IMG/VR virus record: IMGVR_UViG_3300017971_000002
Span: 62,001 to 126,000 of that record
From: a virus
DNA length: 64,000 nt
Strand: one strand, 5' to 3'
Positions 59,123 through 64,000 of the stretch are shown here, piece after piece (position 1 is the first letter of the stretch; the number at the start of each line of letters is the position of its first letter). Below the pieces are notes generated by a model. That model did no database searches and was not told where the DNA came from. It saw only the letters and a list, made by a program, of their open reading frames with translations. The position numbers and the translations under genes are program-made.

Positions 59123-59709
59123 ATTTTCGTCAACTCATAGTCGAGGGTCCAGCTAATAAGGTAGAAATGATCAGGACCGATGTACTCCGAATGTTTAGGG
59201 AATACGACCGAAGTAATCTAACCTTTAGTAAACATTCGCCAGAAACATATCAGAAATTAAAAAAGGACATACTCAAGAAAGGTATAAAGGTACCACTTAC
59301 CATTACATATGATTTACACCGGGAATGGGCGTTGGTCACAGAGGGGAATCATCGAATTCAGATAGCCATAGACACTGGCATTAAAAAGCTCCCAGCTACC
59401 GTTTGGTTTCGCGGAGACCTAGAAAGGGGCGCCGGGGTACGAGGTTATCAGAAGGAGTTCGGACATCCCCCAGAATGGGTCAAGCCATCAGAGATCGGAA
59501 TTGTAAATAACGTGGCACAGGTGAAGAAATTCTACACCAAACCCAAGGCCTCGCCCAGACCCAAGGTGACCAAGAAATTATTGGAACCAAAGAAACCTCC
59601 AACGATGAAACAGCGAAGGCAGAAGTTTGCCAAACTGGTCAAGATTCAGCCAAAGAGCAAGAACAAAGAAGATATACTTTCCCAAATAATTAAATCGTTT
59701 GAAATATAA
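59119..59709 (+). CDS. ParB/sulfiredoxin-like domain protein with capsid-targeting-type leader
   Basis: 196 residues. The leader MNFRQLIVEGPAN has an I-x-E/G site. Residues ~35-95 (LKKDILKKGIKVPLTITYDL, LVTEGNHRIQIAIDTGIKKL) match the ParB-N/sulfiredoxin fold with its (E/D)GNHR motif, which binds nucleotide or DNA in ParB-type nucleases. The C-terminal 60 residues are very basic. Possibly a packaged, ejected DNA-binding protein. Confidence 0.72.
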   Translation: MNFRQLIVEGPANKVEMIRTDVLRMFREYDRSNLTFSKHSPETYQKLKKDILKKGIKVPLTITYDLHREWALVTEGNHRIQIAIDTGIKKLPATVWFRGDLERGAGVRGYQKEFGHPPEWVKPSEIGIVNNVAQVKKFYTKPKASPRPKVTKKLLEPKKPPTMKQRRQKFAKLVKIQPKSKNKEDILSQIIKSFEI

Positions 59710-59721
59710 AGGAGAATTGAA

Positions 59722-60321
59722 ATGAAATTATTTTTAATTGCGATATTACTTTGCTTAAAACTTGGTTTGGGTGATAGTGTATATGTTGATACTATTCCGA
59801 AATATGATAGAAAAGATTACAAGCATTGGGTCGATGAGGATAAGAATTGTAGGGACACTAGACAAGAGGTCTTTGTTGATGAACATTTTTACTACATAGG
59901 TGAATTGGAATTCAAGACAGACAAGCAGTGCAGGGTCACATCGGGGCTATGGTTTGATCTATTTACTGGTCAGTGGTTCACCGATCCAAAGGACATAGAT
60001 ATAGATCATACAGTCCCCCTAAAGGACGCACATATATCGGGAGCCTGGGCATGGAATTCAACAAAAAAGATGGAGTATGCCAATTACTTACATGATCCGG
60101 ATCATCTGATAGCAGTGTCCAAATCGCAGAACCGATCAAAAGGTTCTAAAAGTCCAGACAAGTGGTTGAAGATTCCGGAGCGATTGAAACCGCGATATTG
60201 TAAGAAATGGAACAATGTAAAGGTTAGATGGGGACTCACCGTGACCCAGTCTGAATTGGACACTTTGAAGGTGTATCTCAAGGATGAAAAAGGAATCAAG
60301 TATCCAGAAGTCCGTGAATAG
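59722..60321 (+). CDS. Exported HNH-family nuclease
   Basis: 199 residues. A signal peptide (MKLFLIAILLCLKLGLG, lysine then hydrophobic core) precedes a domain with DIDHTVPLKDAHISGAWAW, DPDHLIAVSKSQNRSKGSKS and PDKWLKI. This is the D-H...N...N-R/K-S-K-G pattern of HNH nucleases of the DUF1524/secreted-nuclease type. Export suggests action in the periplasm or outside, for instance on DNA of competitors or extracellular DNA. AAAGGAGAATTGAA precedes the ATG. Confidence 0.82.
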   Translation: MKLFLIAILLCLKLGLGDSVYVDTIPKYDRKDYKHWVDEDKNCRDTRQEVFVDEHFYYIGELEFKTDKQCRVTSGLWFDLFTGQWFTDPKDIDIDHTVPLKDAHISGAWAWNSTKKMEYANYLHDPDHLIAVSKSQNRSKGSKSPDKWLKIPERLKPRYCKKWNNVKVRWGLTVTQSELDTLKVYLKDEKGIKYPEVRE

Positions 60322-60329
60322 TATAAATA
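60322..60329 (+). promoter_or_regulatory. Late promoter TATAAATA
   Basis: The element lies just after the nuclease stop and 20 bases before the next ATG. Confidence 0.75.
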
Positions 60330-60348
60330 GATAGAAAGGGAGAATTGG

Positions 60349-61032
60349 ATGAAGGACGCAAACTATTGGTTACAGGCGATGTATGGCGAGGGTCGCTTTG
60401 AACCCCTGAATGAAGGGTACGCAGAGGACACCATACTTTATATCAATAGAGCCCTGGCCGAGATAGGTAGTGAAACAAAACAGTCCAAATTCCTGGAGGA
60501 TCTCAAGAAGTATTTGCAGAAGAACAACCATCTGACAGATGGTCAACAGCAAGCTCTTGCAGATATTACTAGGAATATGTCATTCGATAAAAACGTGAAA
60601 GGAAAAGGAAAGGAAGGCGATACAGCGGAGAAGCCAAAAGAGAAAGAGACTAAAGGAGAAGAACCCGAGGGTAAGGAAAAGGAAGAAAAGGGTTCCAAGG
60701 CGGTTTCTAAAGAGCAGTTAAAGAATACAAAAGCTGCGGTCGCCGGAGCGATGAAGTCACTTGGCAAGGGTCTTGGTTCTGGATTGAAAAATATTGCAAC
60801 CAAAATTGACCCTGCACTTGTCGGTGCTGTGGAGAAAGGGGTCGAGGCTGGAAAGTCTGTAAAGGACGCAGCAAAGGACGCCATCAAGGCAAGAATCGAG
60901 AAAGCAAAAGAGAGTATTAATAAAGAGATTGAGAAGTTGGAGAAGCAGAAGGAGGGGACTGAGAATAAGGACAAGCTCGCTGCTATTGACAAGGACATTG
61001 AAAAACTTAAAGCAAAACTTGGTAACGAATAA
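60349..61032 (+). CDS. Lysine-rich late protein, possible internal head protein
   Basis: 227 residues. The N-terminus contains EPLNEGYAED, an L-x-E/G cleavage-like site at about residue 24. After it come a helical DALAE-type part, a Lys/Glu-rich linker (60-120), an Ala/Gly/Lys helix (KAAVAGAMKSLGKGLGSGLK) and a coiled coil. This resembles a packaged core or ejected protein. No enzyme motif. Confidence 0.62.
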   Translation: MKDANYWLQAMYGEGRFEPLNEGYAEDTILYINRALAEIGSETKQSKFLEDLKKYLQKNNHLTDGQQQALADITRNMSFDKNVKGKGKEGDTAEKPKEKETKGEEPEGKEKEEKGSKAVSKEQLKNTKAAVAGAMKSLGKGLGSGLKNIATKIDPALVGAVEKGVEAGKSVKDAAKDAIKARIEKAKESINKEIEKLEKQKEGTENKDKLAAIDKDIEKLKAKLGNE

Positions 61033-61047
61033 CACAGGAGATACATC

Positions 61048-61281
61048 ATGAATTTTAACCAATACCTAGTTGATCAGCTTTGTGAGGGTAGTACAGAGGA
61101 CGCAAAGGGCGCACTCGAGGCTATCATAGGTTCCCTCAAGAAGAATGACAATCTTGAGAAGGATGGGAAGGAGATGCTGAAGATGGCACAGGGTATCATG
61201 GACTATTACAAGAAAGAAAAGTCCTTCTCACCCGATCAGGCCAAATGGATCTTCAATACCTCAAAGTCCCTTTTTAAATAA
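61048..61281 (+). CDS. Small late protein, possible internal head protein
   Basis: 77 residues. MNFNQYLVDQLCEGSTED resembles the cluster leader, with an L-x-E/G site at residue 13. The remainder is a helical domain. Preceded by AACACAGGAGATACATC. Function unknown. Confidence 0.6.
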   Translation: MNFNQYLVDQLCEGSTEDAKGALEAIIGSLKKNDNLEKDGKEMLKMAQGIMDYYKKEKSFSPDQAKWIFNTSKSLFK

Positions 61282-61291
61282 GGAGTAGTTT

Positions 61292-61468
61292 ATGAATAGT
61301 GTTAGTGCAACAGTAGACGGCCAGTCCGTAACTATTGTTGATGTAGCGGCTAATGGTGGAACTGTGTATATGACATACATAGACGCCTCAAACGAGCTTA
61401 AAGTGAGAAGGGATGCTATCTCACCAGATTTGTCTGCGACAACGATAGCAATTAGCGCAACGACTTAA
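61292..61468 (+). CDS. Hypothetical small beta protein
   Basis: 58 residues, read directly. MNSVSATVDGQSVTIVDVAA is followed by a strand-rich part and a Ser/Thr-rich end. AAATAAGGAGTAGTTT precedes the ATG. It ends one base before the terminase gene. Function unknown. Confidence 0.6.
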   Translation: MNSVSATVDGQSVTIVDVAANGGTVYMTYIDASNELKVRRDAISPDLSATTIAISATT

Positions 61469-61469
61469 T

Positions 61470-63089
61470 ATGTATAATGGGGATCCCACTCTAAGAGGGC
61501 CTGGCGAGAAAGTCGCCATGCCACCGAAACTACTTGCTGAATACATCAAGTGTAAAGAGGATGTAATGTACTTTGCTGAGAAGTATTTTTACATTATTGA
61601 TGTAGACAAGGGTAGAATGAGGATCCCGCTACGTTACTATCAGAAAAAGATTTTAAAAGCCTTCATTAAACCCACAAAGAAAAGAAAGCATGTGATCATG
61701 CTTAGTGCTCGGCAGTCTGGTAAGACAACCATTGCCGCACTATACATACTTCATTATGCCTTATTTAATAGGGATAAGACAATAGCAATACTTGCCAACA
61801 AAGAGAAGACCGCGCACGAGATTTTGCTTAGGATAAAGACCGCATTCCAGGAACTTCCATTATGGCTTCAGCAGGGCATTGAGGAGCAGTACGGCGGTTG
61901 GGCTAAAGGGTCAATTGGATTTGAGAATCACGTAAGAATCATTTCTGGTTCAACGGCTGGATCAGCGATGCGTACATACTCAATCAATCTTTTGTATCTG
62001 GATGAGTTTGCTTTCGTTCCCCAGAATATAGCAGACAATTTCATGCGTTCTGTGTATCCCACTATCTCATCTGGTAAAACAACAAAGATCATTATTGTAT
62101 CAACGCCGAATGGACTTAATCAGTTCTATCATATATGGCGTGCTGCGGTAAGAAATGAAAATAACTTCATGCCAATAAAGATCAACTGGGACGAGATTCC
62201 TGGTCGTGATGCGAAATGGAAACAGGAGCAGATAAATGACTTTGGACCGCAGGCATTCGCCCAGGAGTATGCTTGTAAGTTTCTTGGATCGACCAATACA
62301 TTGATAGACTCCGATCTATTGGAACGTATGCAGATGAAAGATCCCAAGACCCTCAAGTTGGGTTCGTTTCTTACCATATATGAGGAACCTAAGGAAGGGG
62401 AGATGTATATGTTGGGTGTTGATAGCGCCAAGGGCACGGGAAAGGATTATTCCGTTATTCAGGTTTTGAAGATATCATCGGAGAATGATATAGAACAGGT
62501 CGCGGTATATCGAAATAATTTGATTGAGCCACATGACTTTGCGCAAATTGTTATATCGGTTTCCAAATATTATAACGACTGTTACATGATGGTCGAGAAC
62601 AATGATGTTGGTGGAACCGTCGCCGAATCCATTTGGTTTGAATTTGAGTATGATAAGATCATTCTTTGTGATAAGAAGGGTATAGGTATACGGTCAACAA
62701 GAAAGTCCAAATTAGCTGCTAACATTCTACTAAAGAGATATATTGAGAATGGTTGGTTGGAGATAATTGACAGGAATACAATCTATGAACTGAGTAGATA
62801 CGAGGAGGTCACTCCGAATGTTTTCAAGGCACCGCGCGGTGGAAATGATGATTGCGTAATGGCTCTGATTTGGGGATTGTATTTTGTTTCAACTGTGCAC
62901 TTTGATGGAAAGAATACCAACATAAAAAAGATAGATAAGAAATTCCTAATTGATGAGTCCAAACAAGAGGACGATGCACCAGTAATGTTCTTTGATGATG
63001 GAAGTACACCAGACTCCATAAATGAGGAGGATCTTGATGAGGGTTGGGGTTACGATGAGGGTCTGAAACAGGACGATGACCCTATGTAA
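61470..63089 (+). CDS. Large terminase subunit (gp17-like)
   Basis: 539 residues. ATPase: Walker A SARQSGKTT (79-87), Walker B LLYLDEFA (174-181), coupling motif IVSTPNG. RNase H-type nuclease: MLGVDSAKGTGKDYSVIQV, MMVENNDVGG and GNDDCVMALIWG carry the acidic residues. It packages headful lengths into the prohead. The acidic C-terminus (DSINEEDLDEGWGYDEG) may contact the portal or gp16. No intron is seen. Confidence 0.96.
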   Translation: MYNGDPTLRGPGEKVAMPPKLLAEYIKCKEDVMYFAEKYFYIIDVDKGRMRIPLRYYQKKILKAFIKPTKKRKHVIMLSARQSGKTTIAALYILHYALFNRDKTIAILANKEKTAHEILLRIKTAFQELPLWLQQGIEEQYGGWAKGSIGFENHVRIISGSTAGSAMRTYSINLLYLDEFAFVPQNIADNFMRSVYPTISSGKTTKIIIVSTPNGLNQFYHIWRAAVRNENNFMPIKINWDEIPGRDAKWKQEQINDFGPQAFAQEYACKFLGSTNTLIDSDLLERMQMKDPKTLKLGSFLTIYEEPKEGEMYMLGVDSAKGTGKDYSVIQVLKISSENDIEQVAVYRNNLIEPHDFAQIVISVSKYYNDCYMMVENNDVGGTVAESIWFEFEYDKIILCDKKGIGIRSTRKSKLAANILLKRYIENGWLEIIDRNTIYELSRYEEVTPNVFKAPRGGNDDCVMALIWGLYFVSTVHFDGKNTNIKKIDKKFLIDESKQEDDAPVMFFDDGSTPDSINEEDLDEGWGYDEGLKQDDDPM

Positions 63090-63107
63090 TTTAAAAAGCA
63101 TTGGAAT

Positions 63108-63115
63108 TATAAATA
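63108..63115 (+). promoter_or_regulatory. Late promoter TATAAATA
   Basis: The element lies between the terminase stop and the tail sheath ATG at 63204, leaving a leader of about 80 bases. Confidence 0.78.
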
Positions 63116-63203
63116 ATATTAGATAAACAAATTTGATAAGTGGGTGAAATGTTTTGATTAATTTTATTGTTTTTATCAAAAATACACATTAAGGAGTTTT
63201 AAC

Positions 63204-64000
63204 ATGGCGAGAAAATTTACAGCACCGGGAATTGAGAGATTAGAAACTGATATTTCTGAAGTTGTTGCTCCGGTAGGTACCTCAACAGGCGCTATTGTAG
63301 GCGGAGCCACAAAAGGCCCGGTTAACGCAAGAACTCTGGTTGGAACGGATAAGGAATTCATAGAGAAATTTGGAAATCCAAACCCTGATTGGTTAGCTTC
63401 AAGAACGACAGACACCGTGGACGCAGGAATATATGGTGCATTAGAATTTCTCCAAGAGTCAGGTGCCTTGTATTTCACAAGGGTTGCGGATGGAACAGAG
63501 GTTTATGCTAACAGAATTCTAACAAGTGATTCAGCAAGCGCAGCTACAGATTTTACTGCGACATCGGCTACGGCTCTTGTTGCTCTTGGAAGGGACGCAA
63601 ACAAGGCTAACGAGATTTACGACATTGATAACTATGGATCAGGTGGATTCAATATTGCTTCAATAGGCCCTGGTGCTTATGGTAACAACGTTGGTATCAA
63701 GGTGACCACTTCTGCTAGTCATTCTAGCACGTGGACCTCAGCAACATCTGCCTTTGTTGAATCAACAAGCGCAAATGTCGATTGGGATTTCTTTTATGAC
63801 AATCCAGAGACCGATGGTTCAGCTTCCAGTGCGGCAGACGCCAAGTGGAAGAAAGTTTTCAAGATCGAGGTGTTTACAAGAACAACGACAGCTGACTCAT
63901 TTCCAACGACAGCAATCGAGGAGTTCTACGGTTCATTGGGCGACCTACTTGGACCCGATGGAAGCAACCTCAACATTGAACAAAGAGTCAATGGAATTTC
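63204..64000 (+). CDS. Tail sheath protein (gp18-like), cut by window end
   Basis: About 265 residues are visible. The start MARKFTAPGIERLETDISEV, then VGTSTGAIVGGATKGPVNAR and ALEFLQESGALYFTRVADGT, is the classic N-terminal domain of contractile tail sheath proteins. TTAAGGAGTTTTAAC precedes the ATG. It shows the phage is a contractile-tail myovirus. The C-terminal part lies outside the window. Confidence 0.93.
   Translation, partial: MARKFTAPGIERLETDISEVVAPVGTSTGAIVGGATKGPVNARTLVGTDKEFIEKFGNPNPDWLASRTTDTVDAGIYGALEFLQESGALYFTRVADGTEVYANRILTSDSASAATDFTATSATALVALGRDANKANEIYDIDNYGSGGFNIASIGPGAYGNNVGIKVTTSASHSSTWTSATSAFVESTSANVDWDFFYDNPETDGSASSAADAKWKKVFKIEVFTRTTTADSFPTTAIEEFYGSLGDLLGPDGSNLNIEQRVNGI

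Noticed and set aside
1-64000. tRNA genes, CRISPR arrays, insertion sequences, integrase or attachment sites
   Set aside because: None was recognised while reading; the only tandem repeats are coding, and no cloverleaf with a plausible anticodon arm was seen in the gaps. A tRNA-finding program was not available.

Overview
This window is a continuous piece of a tailed-phage genome, a distant relative of T4 (contractile-tail myovirus). The sequence shows the T4 replication and recombination core: family B polymerase, gp32, gp41, gp61, UvsX, UvsY, UvsW, gp46/gp47 and an RNase H-type nuclease. It also shows the T4 late sigma factor gp55 and a T4-style head and tail set: gp4, gp20, gp21, gp22, gp23, gp13, gp14, gp15, gp16, gp17 and gp18. 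The base composition is AT-rich. No host gene, integrase or tRNA was seen, so the host is unknown. Neither window end is a natural end: the first gene (minus strand) and the last gene (tail sheath, plus strand) are both cut.

Layout. Positions 1-26872 are all on the minus strand and tightly packed with frequent start/stop overlaps. The left part (1-5413) is accessory: a CmoA-like methyltransferase, a zinc-ribbon protein, two tandem cytosine-C5 methyltransferases and several small unknown proteins. One of these unknowns carries a copy of a major-capsid-protein segment, and three share a short C-terminal module. Then come a class 3 lipase, a B12-dependent ribonucleotide reductase, the replication/recombination block, a GroES-like co-chaperonin, SpeD, a DHH phosphoesterase, a glycosyltransferase, an MT-A70 methyltransferase, a MazG-like protein and gp55. 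At 26873-27182 transcription diverges, and this ~310-base gap holds several hairpins.

From 27183 to the end nearly everything is on the plus strand. UvsY is followed by a run of small proteins whose N-termini resemble the T4 internal-protein capsid-targeting sequence and mostly end in an (I/L)-x-E cleavage-like site. Next come an amidohydrolase, UvsW, a lone minus-strand virion-type gene (32456-32917), a collagen-like virion protein, the head genes (portal, core, protease, scaffold, capsid) and the neck protein gp13. A large group of tail/baseplate-type proteins follows, three of which end in a gp25-like domain and one of which carries about 43 tandem ~21-residue repeats. The window ends with gp14, gp15, both terminase subunits and the tail sheath.

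Regulation. T4-type late promoters (TATAAATA) occur in sixteen plus-strand gaps in front of late genes, and once on the minus strand in front of the lone minus-strand gene. This fits the presence of gp55. A different two-part element, TTTAATCCAAAAAT then 25 bases then TATATTT, occurs in two minus-strand gaps and looks like an early or middle promoter. Five strong hairpin terminators were found.

The most unusual points are: the expanded set of predicted capsid-targeted proteins; the small early protein containing a capsid-like segment; the gp25 domain fused to a long repeat array; the shared early promoter element; and a candidate gp33 coactivator that carries a clamp-binding-like motif absent from the gp55 tail.
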